From Xanthomonas sp. DAR 35659 (GTDB lineage: Bacteria; Pseudomonadota; Gammaproteobacteria; Xanthomonadales; Xanthomonadaceae), in contig NZ_CP162488.1 of the NCBI RefSeq assembly GCF_041242975.1, forward strand, positions 3,586,001 through 3,650,000: a DNA stretch of 64,000 nucleotides, written 5' to 3'. Each line of letters begins with the position of its first letter. Position 1 is the first letter of the stretch. The notes below the pieces were generated by a model. The model did no database searches and was not told the DNA's origin. It saw only the letters and a list, made by a program, of their open reading frames with translations. This document shows positions 10,291-19,618 of the stretch, one piece after another. Both the position numbers and the translations under genes were made by a program.

Positions 10291-11388
10291 TCAGCCCGGC
10301 TGCGCCGGCGCGGCCAGGCGCCGCTGCAGATCGTCGCGCAGCCGGCTCAGTTCGACCTCGGCCGCGCGCCGTTGCTGCATGCCGTCGCGGTGGATCTCGC
10401 GCACCTCCTCCACCGTGGCGATCAGCTGCTCGTGCACATGGCGCAGCGTGTCCATGTCGATCACCGCGCGCTGGTTGGCGCGCGCCGTGTCCACCGAGGC
10501 CTGCCGCAGCAGGTCGGCGTTGCGGCGCATGATGTCGTTGGTGGCATCGTCGATGGCGTTGGACAGCGCCACCGCGTTCTGCTGCTCGTGCAGCGACAGC
10601 TGGATCGCGAACTGGCGCTTCCACGACGGGATGGTGATGTCGCGGACGGTGTTGAACTTCTCGATCAGCTGCAGCGCGTTGGCCTGGATCAGCCGGATCA
10701 TCGGCAGCGACTGGTCGGCCGCGTGCTGCATCACCTGCAGGTCGCCGACGCGCTTGTCGAGCAGGCGCAGGGCGGTGTCGATCTCGGCGCGCTGCCCGCG
10801 CGCCTGCGGATCGTCCTGGCCCGCCAGCGCCAGGTGCTGTTGCTGCAGCTCGGCCAGGCGCAGCTTGCCGGCGGCGACGTGCAGGCCCAGTTCGCGGCGC
10901 TCGGCCTGCACCATCTGGTGCATGCGGTCGAATTCGCCCACGCGCTGGCCGAGGTTGGCCTGCTGCGCGCCGACGTCGCGCAGCAGTTGTTCGATCTGCC
11001 GGTTGGTGTCGCTGAACTTCTGCACCAGTTCGTCCTTGGAGGCGCGCAGGCGATCGATCAGGCCGCCGATCAGCGGCACCCGCGAGCGCTCGCCGAGCTG
11101 GTCGAGCTTGAGCGCGCGCGCGATCCGCACCACTTCGCCGAGCTTGTCGCCGCTGGCCTCCAGGTCGCGGTTGCGGACCTGGTCCAGCAACTGGCTGGAG
11201 AACGCGGCGGTCTGCGCGGCGACCTCGGTGCCGAACAGGTGCAGGCTGCCGGGCGTGAGCTCGCGCAGGCCCTGCGCCAGCGCGGCGATCTGCGCGCGGT
11301 CGTCCGCCACCAGGCCGAGCGCCTTGAGGTCGGCCTCGTCGGGTTGCAGCGGCAGGCTCTGCGGCGTCAGCGGGTGTTCCTGGGTCAT
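10291..11388 (-). CDS. Toxic anion resistance protein (TelA family)
   Basis: This is a 365-residue soluble, mostly helical protein of the TelA/KlaA family. Recognisable core segments include LDQLGERSRVPLIGGLIDRL and IPSWKRQFAIQLSLHEQQNA. Long heptad-like stretches follow, including RQASVDTARANQRAVIDMDTL. The family was named for tellurite resistance, but its biochemical role is unknown. It is the last gene of the five-gene operon that starts with the YqiJ-like and flotillin genes, 42 bases after the preceding gene. This context points to membrane or envelope stress rather than tellurite alone. Confidence 0.88.
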   Translation of the reverse strand: MTQEHPLTPQSLPLQPDEADLKALGLVADDRAQIAALAQGLRELTPGSLHLFGTEVAAQTAAFSSQLLDQVRNRDLEASGDKLGEVVRIARALKLDQLGERSRVPLIGGLIDRLRASKDELVQKFSDTNRQIEQLLRDVGAQQANLGQRVGEFDRMHQMVQAERRELGLHVAAGKLRLAELQQQHLALAGQDDPQARGQRAEIDTALRLLDKRVGDLQVMQHAADQSLPMIRLIQANALQLIEKFNTVRDITIPSWKRQFAIQLSLHEQQNAVALSNAIDDATNDIMRRNADLLRQASVDTARANQRAVIDMDTLRHVHEQLIATVEEVREIHRDGMQQRRAAEVELSRLRDDLQRRLAAPAQPG

Positions 11389-11430
11389 CGTGGTTCTCCT
11401 TCGATAGCGATTCGCGGCGGCGGCGCAGGC

Positions 11431-12144
11431 TCAGCGCAGTCTAGCCCGCATGGCCTGCAGTTCGGCCAGGATGTGCCGCTGCGCCTGCGCGGCGCGGGCC
11501 GCGTGGTCCCCGCCCCGCGCCGCCTGCGGCGCGGTGGCGGCCTGGCGCCAGGCCGGCAGCAGCACCTCGCGGATGTGCCGGTAGCGTTGCAGCAGGTCGT
11601 CGCCCTGCTGCTGCAGCAACCGCCACTGCGCGGCTTCCAGGCGCCAGGCGGCGGCGAGGCGGCGCAAGTGGTCGAGCCGCTGGCTCCAGGCCGGCGCCAG
11701 CGCCGGGTCGGTCGCCGGCGCCGCGGCGATCCAGCGCTCGAGCGCGGCCACGCCGGCCTCGGCGACGCCGGCCATTTGGGCATGCGCCTGGCCCGCACGC
11801 TGCAGCGCCTCGGCATGCCCATCGGCGCGCAGCAGGACCACGCCGAGTTGCGCCTGCAGGGTCTCGGCCTCGGCCTGGCGCTCCAGGTCGCGCCCGAGCA
11901 GGCGCCCGAGCAGGCCGCTGTCGCGGCGGATGCGCTGCGGATCGCGCGCCTGCAGCGCGTGCTGGATGCGCTCCAGTTCCTGCACCAGCGCCGCGCCGGC
12001 ATCCGGCGCGGTGGCACACGCGGCCAGGGCCAGCGCGACCGCCTCCAGCAGCGGCGCCGCGTAGCCGGATGCGGCCTGCGCGTCGCGCGCCGTCGGCGGC
12101 GAGGCCGGCGGCGCGGGCAGCGCCGGGGCAGCGTCCGCGCTCAC
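11431..12144 (-). CDS. Unknown protein in the TelA operon, 237 residues
   Basis: It starts with GTG at 12144 overlapping the stop of the large ATPase gene (GTGA), so it is translationally coupled. The protein is Ala/Gln/Leu/Arg-rich and strongly helical. It has an Ala/Pro-rich N-terminal 25 residues, then segments such as RDSGLLGRLLGRDLERQAEA and LRRLAAAWRLEAAQWRLLQQ that look like coiled coil. There is no signal peptide, membrane helix or known motif. It probably acts with TelA and the ATPase, possibly as an adaptor; this is inferred from position only. Confidence 0.7.
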   Translation of the reverse strand: MSADAAPALPAPPASPPTARDAQAASGYAAPLLEAVALALAACATAPDAGAALVQELERIQHALQARDPQRIRRDSGLLGRLLGRDLERQAEAETLQAQLGVVLLRADGHAEALQRAGQAHAQMAGVAEAGVAALERWIAAAPATDPALAPAWSQRLDHLRRLAAAWRLEAAQWRLLQQQGDDLLQRYRHIREVLLPAWRQAATAPQAARGGDHAARAAQAQRHILAELQAMRARLR

Positions 12145-15100
12145 GCCGGGCCGGGTTCGGGATCGTCGCCGCGCGCGGATCCCGCATCGCCATAGAAATG
12201 CCGCGCCAACGCTTCGTCGAGCTGGCGCTCGGCCAGCGTGCGCGGGCGCCGCACGCGCGGCTCCGCCGCCGGCGCGGACGGCTCGCGCAGCGACGCGCGC
12301 AGCGCCTCGGCCAGCGCCGCCAGTGCCTGCCCGGCCTGCGCCTGGCCCTCGTGCGAGCGGGCGATCGCGTCGAGCAAGGGCTGCAGCGTGGGCATGACCG
12401 GCGCCTGCGTCGGCGCAGGCGCCGGCGCTGCCGGCGTGGCCACAGCCGCGGCGGGCGGCGTTTCGCGCTCGCGTTCGGCCAGCACCTGGCGCAGCAGCGC
12501 GAGCAGTTGCTCCCAGCGCGCCGGCTCCGGACTCGGCTCGGCACGCAGCCCCTGCAGCCCCCCGGCGATGTCCGCCAACTGCGCCACCATGCGCCCGCCG
12601 ACATCGGCCTCGTCGGCGCCCATCGCCTTGTTGCGCAGGAAATCGCGCTTGATCTGGTCCCAGCGCGCCTGGTCCTCGGCGCCCATCGCGCCGCGCAGTT
12701 CGGCCAGCTTGAGCAGGTTCTCCTCGGCGCCACTGGTCAGCAGTTGCGCCTCGCCCAGGTAGTGGTCGGAAATCAGTTGCTGCAACTCCGCCTCGTTCAT
12801 CACCGGCGAGACCTTCTCCGCCAGTTTGTTCATGTTGCGGTAGCTGCCCTGCAGGCGGAACGGCGGCTCGGTGCGGTAACGGTCGTCCTGCGCGGCGCTG
12901 GCGATGTACTGCTGGTTGACCTTGTACACCACGTCGCGCACGCGCAGCAGGCGCTGCAGCGTGGCCACGATCTCGTTGATCTCCGCGCCGCTGTAGGCAT
13001 GGCTGAGCGCGTTGCTGGAGATCTCCTTGCCGCGCGCGCGATCCACCAGCAGGTACAGATCGGCCAGTTCGCGCGTGGCCAGCGGCGCCAGCACCGGATT
13101 GGAGGTGAGCGCGTTCTCGATGTAGCTGAGCAGGAACGCCTCCTCCATGCCGCCGAGCACATCGCCGAGGTTGTAGATGTCGGCGCGGTTGGCGAGCATG
13201 TCCGGGATCTTGAACACCTCGCCGGACTCGGTGTACGGATTGCCGGCCATGACCACGCAGAACTTCTTGCCGCGCATGTCGTAGGTGCGCGTGCGCTGCT
13301 TCCACACGCCTTCGATGCGGCGCGTGCCGTCGCACAGCGAGATGAACTTCTGCAAGAACTCCGGGTGCGTGTGCTGGATGTCGTCGACGTACAGCATGGT
13401 GTTGTTGCCCATCTCCAGCGCGAGATTGAGCTTGAGCAGCTCCTGCCGCGCGGTGGCGTCCGGCGCCTGCGCCGGATCCAGCGAGCGCACCGCGTGCCCC
13501 AGCGCGGGGCCGTTGATCTTCATGAAGACCAGGCCCAGCCGGCTGGCGACGTACTCCATCAGCGTGGTCTTGCCGTAGCCCGGCGGCGAGATCAGCATCA
13601 GCAGACCCATCAGGTCGCTGCGCTTGTTCTCGCCGACGGTGCCCATCTGCTTGGCGAGGTTGTCGCCGATCACGCCCAGGTAGACGTCGTTGATCAGCTT
13701 GTTGCGCACGAACGAGGACAGCGGCCGCGGCTTGAACTCGGACAGGCGCAACTGCTCGCGCTCGCGGCCGATGACCTGCTGGCGCAAGGCCTGGTAGTGG
13801 CGGAAGCCCGGCACGAACACCTGTTCGTGGTGACGCAGGCGCGCCAGGAAATCGTCGATGGCCAGACCCAGGCGGCCGCCGTCGATGCGCGGATGTTCGC
13901 CGAGCAGGCCTTCCACCGTGGCCATCAGCGCCACCTCGCTGGCGCGGCTGCGCAGCCGCGGCGCCAGCAGCGCGATCGCCACCGCCTCGGGCGCATAGCC
14001 GGCGTGGACCGCGAAGCGCGGATCGTGGCACAGGCCCTGCACCCACTGGCTGGCCTGCGTCCAGGCGGCGCCGAGCTTGCCGCGCACGCGCTCCAGGGCT
14101 TGGTCGAACTGCTCGCGCAGCCCGGCCTCGGCCAGCCGCGCATGCAGCGCATCGAGCAGTTCCCGCGCATGGCGGCTGAACGGGAACGTCGGTTCGCCCT
14201 GCGCCAGTTCGGCCGCCAGGTAGGCGGCGGCCGCCTGCGCCTGGGCGGGGTCGAACGGCAAACCGGTGTCCTCGGCGAAGCGCTGCATGGCCTGCGCCAT
14301 TTCCGCCCGCAGCGCGTCGCGGCCGTCGCGCGCGCCGAACAGGCGCGCGATCGCATCGACCCCGGCCTGGCGCGCGACCCACGAGGCCACCTCTTCCTCG
14401 CGCTGGCGTTCGGCCCAGAACGCCATCGCCAACGCGCGCGCGGCCGGCGCGTGCATCAGCGTACCCGCGGCCTGCTGCAAGGGCAGCAACGCCTGCAGGA
14501 TGCGCGTCGCGTCGTGATCGTGGATGCCGCGCTCGTAACCCTCGCGGTAACGCGGCGCGGCGAAGTCGCGCACGCTGCGCGCCAGCGCGTCGGGCGCGGC
14601 GGCCAGTTGCGCCAGCGCATCCAGGCTCAGCCCCTCCTCGCCCGCCAGCGCCGTTTCCAGCATGCGCCCGGCCAGGTACTCGCCGCGGTACAGGCTGGGC
14701 GATTCCGAATCCAGCGCCACCTGCCAGTAGGCGCGGGTGGCGTCCAACGCGGCGTCCTGCAGCGGTTCCAGGTAGTCGGTGCCGGTGAGATGCAGCGCCA
14801 GTCCGTCCTCGCGCGGCAGCAGGGTCAGGTCCAGCGCCTGGGTGTTGACGCTGAAGCGGTGCCGCGGCCCCAGCCGCACCACGTTGCCGCCGGACTCGAA
14901 CAGTTCGCTGCGGTCGCGCAGCGCGCGCACCGCCTGGTCGCGCACGCCCTTCAGCCGCGCCTCGACATCGTCGGCCTTGACGCTGTCGCGGTAGCCGCGC
15001 AGCCGCTCGGCCAGCTCGCGCAGCTTGAGGATCAGTGGGTCGCCGGCGAAGAAGGCGTTGAGTTCGTCGGCATTGGCGAAGCGCTCGGTGCGCCGCGGCA

Positions 15101-17495
15101 GGCCGTCGAGGATGCGCGTGGCCGCGTCCAGCAGCGAGCGCGCCTTGCGCTGGCGGTCGTCGAGCAAGGCCTGCTTGTGCGTCTCGAACGCCTCGACCAG
15201 TTCCTCGCGCTTGCTGAGGATGTCGCCCAGGAACTGCTCGTGCTCGCCGAACTGGCTCTCCAACTCCTCCAACTGCACCATCAGTCGCGACAGCTGCTCG
15301 TCGGCGCGCTCGGGATCGGTGGACAGCGCCAGCGCGCTGGTGATCGCCTGGCCGAACAGCGCGAACTGCGCGCCGAACTGGGCCACGGTCTCGGCCGAGC
15401 CCAGGCTCTTGCGGCGCTGCTCGGCGCGCGCGCGCGCCTGGTTGAGCCGCGCATAGACTTCGGACAAGGCCTCGACCACGCGGGTGCGCTCGGTGGCGTC
15501 GTCGACCTTGAGCCCGGCCATCAGTTCCGACAGCAGGTCCAGGTCGGCCGACATCGCCTGCATCGCCTGCACCTGCTCGGACAGCGCGCGCGCGGTCGCC
15601 GCGGCCTGCGCCGCCGCATCCAGTTCGGCCAGGCGCGCGTGCAGCGGCGCCAGCGCGCTCTCGCTGCCGAGGAAGCGCCCGGTGGCGGCGCCGACCGTAT
15701 CGTGGGCCTGCTGCAGCGTCGCGCCCATCGCGTCGATCGCCTCGGTGTCGATGTAGCGGTACTCGCGGATGGTCAGCAGATGCCCGCGCTGCGCGGCGAT
15801 GGCGTTGAGCGGTTCGACGAACTCCTGGATGGTGTTCCAGTTCTCCGGCTGCAGCCGCGCCAGCAGCGCCTTGTGCGCGGCCGTCGCCTCGGCCATCGCC
15901 TGGTCGGACTGCTGGCGGATCGACAGGACCTTCTCGTATTCGTCCAGCACCGCCTCGCCGGTGGCGCTGATGCCGCGCAGCACGCCGGCCAGGTCGCCGC
16001 AGTGCGCGTCCTCCAGCCAATGGTGCGCGTCGAACAGGCGCCGCGCGTCCTCGACCAGCACTTGGTAGCGCTGCACCGAGACCTCGTCGCGGTCGATCGC
16101 GCGCGCCAGCCCGAACAGGCTGGAGATGCCGCGCACCAGTTCGGCATTGCCGATGCGGCCGAGGAAGGTGTTGCTCGGCGGGCGCCTGGCGGCGAACTCG
16201 TCGCTGCTGAACGGGGTCTGCCAGACCTGCATCGGATGGATCCGGGTCGGCTCGGTGCCCTCGGCATGGAACAGCACCATGCGCCCGTCCTGCAGCAGCG
16301 CATAGCCATGGCCGAACACCGGGTTCTGCAGCGCGCGGCGGATGGTGTTGTAGACGAACAGCGCGGACTTGCCGCCCTCGCGCTCGTAGAAGATGTACAG
16401 CACGTCCTCGCCGTTGGGCGAGCGGATCGCGCGCTTGAACTGCATCCCGTCCATCGCCGCGTCGAACGCCTTGTGGTCGCCGTTCTGCAGGTAATAGCCG
16501 CCGGGAAAGATGATGCCGTGGTCCTCGGGCAGCTGCACGCAGGCCTGCACGATGGCGTCGTTGCGCACGATGCGGCCGCTGAGCGTGTTGTAGATCAACC
16601 CGCGCCACTGCGTCTCGCGATACGGCAGCACCTTGAGCAGGACCAGGCTGCCGACCCGCGCGAAATCGAATTGCGCGTCGTCCAGCGACTGGGTCTTGTC
16701 CTCCACCGGTTCGCTGTAGATGCCCTGCCCGGTCTCGGTGTTGTTCTCGACCTTGATGGTGAGATCGCCGCCGATGGTCTCCACGAACAGGGTGTCGAGG
16801 ATGTTCAGATGCGAATGGCGGCCGTTCACCGCCATCTCGCGGGTGGCGCGGGTCCATTCGAAGTCGAACGGCGGCGGCAGCGCGATGTCGCGTTCGCCGC
16901 GCGCGTCGATGTAGGTCAGCGCGCCGGCGCTGTCCTGCGCCCAGCGGAACACGCGCACGTCGCTGCTGCGCTCGCCGATCTGGAACGCCGCCAGCAGCTT
17001 GCCGCCGATGACGATCAGTTGCAGCAGCCGGGCGTGCTTGTAGTAGGCGTAGAGTTCGCCGAAATCGTGCACGAAGCCGGCCTGGCCGAGGAAGCTGCCG
17101 GCCAGGTCGATCGGGCTGACGTCGTAGCCGTCGGCGCCCTCGACCAGCCGGTACAGGCCGAACACGTCCTGCACGCGGGTCTGGTTCTTGAGCCCGAGGA
17201 ACACGTTGTAGCCGAACAGCAGCAGGTCCGGCCCGACCTGCACGATGTCGCGGCCGACGCAATTGTGCTCGGTGCGGATGCGGAAGCGGCCGTCCACCTC
17301 GAGCCGGCTGTCGCCGAACTCCTGCAGGCGCTGGCGGTTGAGCGCCTCGACCGCGTCCTGCAGCCGCGCGCCCTGCTCGACCAGGCGCTTGCGCAGCACG
17401 TCGTAGGCGCCGCCCTGGGCGACCGCCTGGTCGACCTGGCTGGGCGCGCCGCCCTCGGCCTGCGGATCGGTCTCGGATTGGGGAGGTGTTGCCAT
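12141..17495 (-). CDS. Very large AAA-type ATPase (DUF3686-like, annotated in relatives as DNA repair ATPase)
   Basis: This 1784-residue cytoplasmic protein has three parts. An N-terminal domain starts with QVDQAVAQGGAYDVLRKRL. A long central region is rich in coiled coil, including a stretch on rings of Glu/Arg between about residues 500 and 900. A AAA ATPase domain starts near residue 1290. Walker A is SPPGYGKTTL at about 1300-1308 and Walker B is MLYVDDIQHTHPEF at about 1366-1380. The ATG at 17495 is preceded by AGGAG at good spacing; an upstream frame extension lacks this. In related genomes such proteins are called DNA repair ATPase without direct evidence. The neighbours (flotillin, TelA) suggest a membrane-associated stress machine. 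Confidence 0.85.
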   Translation of the reverse strand: MATPPQSETDPQAEGGAPSQVDQAVAQGGAYDVLRKRLVEQGARLQDAVEALNRQRLQEFGDSRLEVDGRFRIRTEHNCVGRDIVQVGPDLLLFGYNVFLGLKNQTRVQDVFGLYRLVEGADGYDVSPIDLAGSFLGQAGFVHDFGELYAYYKHARLLQLIVIGGKLLAAFQIGERSSDVRVFRWAQDSAGALTYIDARGERDIALPPPFDFEWTRATREMAVNGRHSHLNILDTLFVETIGGDLTIKVENNTETGQGIYSEPVEDKTQSLDDAQFDFARVGSLVLLKVLPYRETQWRGLIYNTLSGRIVRNDAIVQACVQLPEDHGIIFPGGYYLQNGDHKAFDAAMDGMQFKRAIRSPNGEDVLYIFYEREGGKSALFVYNTIRRALQNPVFGHGYALLQDGRMVLFHAEGTEPTRIHPMQVWQTPFSSDEFAARRPPSNTFLGRIGNAELVRGISSLFGLARAIDRDEVSVQRYQVLVEDARRLFDAHHWLEDAHCGDLAGVLRGISATGEAVLDEYEKVLSIRQQSDQAMAEATAAHKALLARLQPENWNTIQEFVEPLNAIAAQRGHLLTIREYRYIDTEAIDAMGATLQQAHDTVGAATGRFLGSESALAPLHARLAELDAAAQAAATARALSEQVQAMQAMSADLDLLSELMAGLKVDDATERTRVVEALSEVYARLNQARARAEQRRKSLGSAETVAQFGAQFALFGQAITSALALSTDPERADEQLSRLMVQLEELESQFGEHEQFLGDILSKREELVEAFETHKQALLDDRQRKARSLLDAATRILDGLPRRTERFANADELNAFFAGDPLILKLRELAERLRGYRDSVKADDVEARLKGVRDQAVRALRDRSELFESGGNVVRLGPRHRFSVNTQALDLTLLPREDGLALHLTGTDYLEPLQDAALDATRAYWQVALDSESPSLYRGEYLAGRMLETALAGEEGLSLDALAQLAAAPDALARSVRDFAAPRYREGYERGIHDHDATRILQALLPLQQAAGTLMHAPAARALAMAFWAERQREEEVASWVARQAGVDAIARLFGARDGRDALRAEMAQAMQRFAEDTGLPFDPAQAQAAAAYLAAELAQGEPTFPFSRHARELLDALHARLAEAGLREQFDQALERVRGKLGAAWTQASQWVQGLCHDPRFAVHAGYAPEAVAIALLAPRLRSRASEVALMATVEGLLGEHPRIDGGRLGLAIDDFLARLRHHEQVFVPGFRHYQALRQQVIGREREQLRLSEFKPRPLSSFVRNKLINDVYLGVIGDNLAKQMGTVGENKRSDLMGLLMLISPPGYGKTTLMEYVASRLGLVFMKINGPALGHAVRSLDPAQAPDATARQELLKLNLALEMGNNTMLYVDDIQHTHPEFLQKFISLCDGTRRIEGVWKQRTRTYDMRGKKFCVVMAGNPYTESGEVFKIPDMLANRADIYNLGDVLGGMEEAFLLSYIENALTSNPVLAPLATRELADLYLLVDRARGKEISSNALSHAYSGAEINEIVATLQRLLRVRDVVYKVNQQYIASAAQDDRYRTEPPFRLQGSYRNMNKLAEKVSPVMNEAELQQLISDHYLGEAQLLTSGAEENLLKLAELRGAMGAEDQARWDQIKRDFLRNKAMGADEADVGGRMVAQLADIAGGLQGLRAEPSPEPARWEQLLALLRQVLAERERETPPAAAVATPAAPAPAPTQAPVMPTLQPLLDAIARSHEGQAQAGQALAALAEALRASLREPSAPAAEPRVRRPRTLAERQLDEALARHFYGDAGSARGDDPEPGPA

Positions 17496-17617
17496 CGTCG
17501 CGGCTCCTGCCGGCTTGCAGGCGGTCGGCGCCTTGCGGCGCGCGCCCGCCACGGGTTGCGACGGCGCGCCGCCGTTGCCGGCCGCGCGCCGCCTGCGCAC
17601 TCAGTCCAGTGCCGCGC

Positions 17618-19618
17618 TCAAGCCTGGGCGACGGGCAGTTGACCGGCGGTGTCCGGCGCCGGCCGCGACGGCGCCGCCGCGCCGCGCTGCACGCCGAGGT
17701 AGCGCTGCATCAGGTCCTGCACGATCGGGCTCTTGTCGGCCAGGCCTTCGATCGACTTGCCGAGCGAGACCGCCTTGACCAGATTCTCGAACATGCCGCC
17801 GTCGCCGCCGACCAGATCGATGTCGGCATTGCGCAGGGCGCTGGCGATGACCTCGGCGTTCTCCTTGGAGACTTCCTTGCCGGCCTCGATCGACGCCAGG
17901 GCCTGCTTGAGGCTGTTGTCGAGCAGCATCCGGAACTCCTCATGGCCGCGCGCGCTGTCGCTGAGCGCGCCGATCGCCTCGAACTTGCGGGTCAGGCCGT
18001 CGGCCTCGGCGAACAGGCGCTTCTCCACCACCACCGCCTCGGCCATGCCGATCGACTCGGCGGCGCTGGCCTTGGCCTTGCCCATCTGCTCTTCGCCCTG
18101 CGCCTTGGCCTGCAGCGTCTCGGCCAGCACGCGCGCCTCGTTGCTGCCCTGCTTGAGGCTGGCATCGGCCTTGGCCTCGATCACCCGCGCCTCGGCGATG
18201 CCGACCTTCTCGATCGCCAGCGCCGAGGCTTCCTTGACCTGCGCGTCGGCCAGGCCGGGCGCGGCCTTCTCGGCGCGCGTGCCGTCGGCGAGCAGCTTCT
18301 TGGCCTCGGCCTGCTTGCCGGCGGCCTCGTGCTCGGCCTGCGCCAGGGTGGTGAGTTCGACCGCGCGGTGCTTGGCCGCGGTCTCGCGCGCCTGCGCCTC
18401 CTTGACCTGGCGCACCAGCAGCTCCTGCGCCTTGGCCTCGGCTTCCAGGATCGTCACCTGCTTGTGCCGGTCGGCCTCGGCCACTTCGCGCACTTCCTTG
18501 ATCCGCTCTTCTTCCTGCGCCACGGTCTTGTCGATGGCGATGCGCTCGCGGGTGATGTTGGCCACGTCCATCTTGCCGTTCTCGACCACCTTGTCGCGCT
18601 CCACGCCCTGCAGCTGCACCTCGCGATCGGTGGTGACCTGCTCCAGCTGGCGCGCACGCGCGACCCGCTCGACCTCGATCGCCACCGCGCGCTGGCGGTT
18701 CTGCTCGGCGACCTCGACCTCGCGCAGGCGGTTCTGCTCGCGGATGTCGATCAGCTGCTGCGCCTCGATGCGCGCGTTCTCCGCCAACTGGCGCTGCTCT
18801 TCCTGCACCTTCAACGTCTCGGCCTGCTCGCGCGCGCGGATCGTATCGACCTCGCGCTTCTGCCGCGCCTCGGCCTCGGCCTGCTGCCGCTCCAGCGCCA
18901 GCATCGCCTCGCGCGCCTCCACGTTCTTCTTGGTGATCGCCAGCTTCGCGTTCTGCTCCAGCTCATTGGTCACCACATTCTGGGTGCCGGTGAGCTCGGT
19001 GATCTTGCGGATGCCCTCGGCGTCGAGGATGTTGTGCGGGTCCAGCAGCGCCTTCGGGGTCTGCTCCAGGTAATCGATCGCCACGTCCTCGAGCACGTAG
19101 CCGTTGAGGTCGTTGCCGATCACCGCGATGATCTCGTCGCGGAATTCCTGGCGCTTCTCGAACAGCTCGGTGAACTCGAACTTCTTGCCGACCGTCTTCA
19201 GCGCCTCGGAGAACTTGGCGTTGAACAGTTCGTCGACCGCGTCCTTGTCCGAGGCGCGGTCGGCCCCGATCGCCTTGGCCACGCGCAGCACGTCGGCCTG
19301 GGTCTCGTTGACGCGCAAGTAGAACGCCACCGCGATATCGGCGCGCATGTTGTCGCGGCAGATCAGTCCCTCCTTGCCGCGGCGATCGACCTGCAGGGTG
19401 ATCAGGCTGATCCGCATCAGCTCGGCGCGGTACAGCACCGGCACGATCAAGGCACCGGTGAAATGCACCTTGGGCGTGGAGCTCATGTCGTTGACGATCA
19501 GCGCCACGCCCTGGTCCACCTTGCGATAGAAGGCGCGGAACAGGCCAGCCAGCCCCAGCAGCAGCACCAGCAGGATACCGACGCCGATCAGGAACGGCGC
19601 CATCGTCGCAAAACTCAT
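17618..19618 (-). CDS. Flotillin-like SPFH protein (YqiK type)
   Basis: This 666-residue membrane-anchored scaffold protein has an N-terminal membrane helix (residues about 7-29, PFLIGVGILLVLLLGLAG) and then an SPFH/PHB domain to about residue 230. A very long coiled coil of Glu/Ala repeats follows to about residue 560, and the flotillin C-terminal part ends in an Ala/Pro-rich tail. Flotillins organise membrane microdomains. The start codon overlaps the stop of the yqiJ-like gene (ATGA), and the pair yqiJ-yqiK is conserved in enterobacteria. The AAA ATPase gene follows 122 bases later. Confidence 0.93.
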   Translation of the reverse strand: MSFATMAPFLIGVGILLVLLLGLAGLFRAFYRKVDQGVALIVNDMSSTPKVHFTGALIVPVLYRAELMRISLITLQVDRRGKEGLICRDNMRADIAVAFYLRVNETQADVLRVAKAIGADRASDKDAVDELFNAKFSEALKTVGKKFEFTELFEKRQEFRDEIIAVIGNDLNGYVLEDVAIDYLEQTPKALLDPHNILDAEGIRKITELTGTQNVVTNELEQNAKLAITKKNVEAREAMLALERQQAEAEARQKREVDTIRAREQAETLKVQEEQRQLAENARIEAQQLIDIREQNRLREVEVAEQNRQRAVAIEVERVARARQLEQVTTDREVQLQGVERDKVVENGKMDVANITRERIAIDKTVAQEEERIKEVREVAEADRHKQVTILEAEAKAQELLVRQVKEAQARETAAKHRAVELTTLAQAEHEAAGKQAEAKKLLADGTRAEKAAPGLADAQVKEASALAIEKVGIAEARVIEAKADASLKQGSNEARVLAETLQAKAQGEEQMGKAKASAAESIGMAEAVVVEKRLFAEADGLTRKFEAIGALSDSARGHEEFRMLLDNSLKQALASIEAGKEVSKENAEVIASALRNADIDLVGGDGGMFENLVKAVSLGKSIEGLADKSPIVQDLMQRYLGVQRGAAAPSRPAPDTAGQLPVAQA

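Noticed and set aside
12069..17642. Very long plus-strand open frame (about 1850 codons) opposite the AAA ATPase
   Set aside because: It is the mirror of a GC-rich coding gene. The product is Arg/Gln/His/Val-rich with no domain, while the minus strand encodes Walker A/B and has a good ribosome-binding site.
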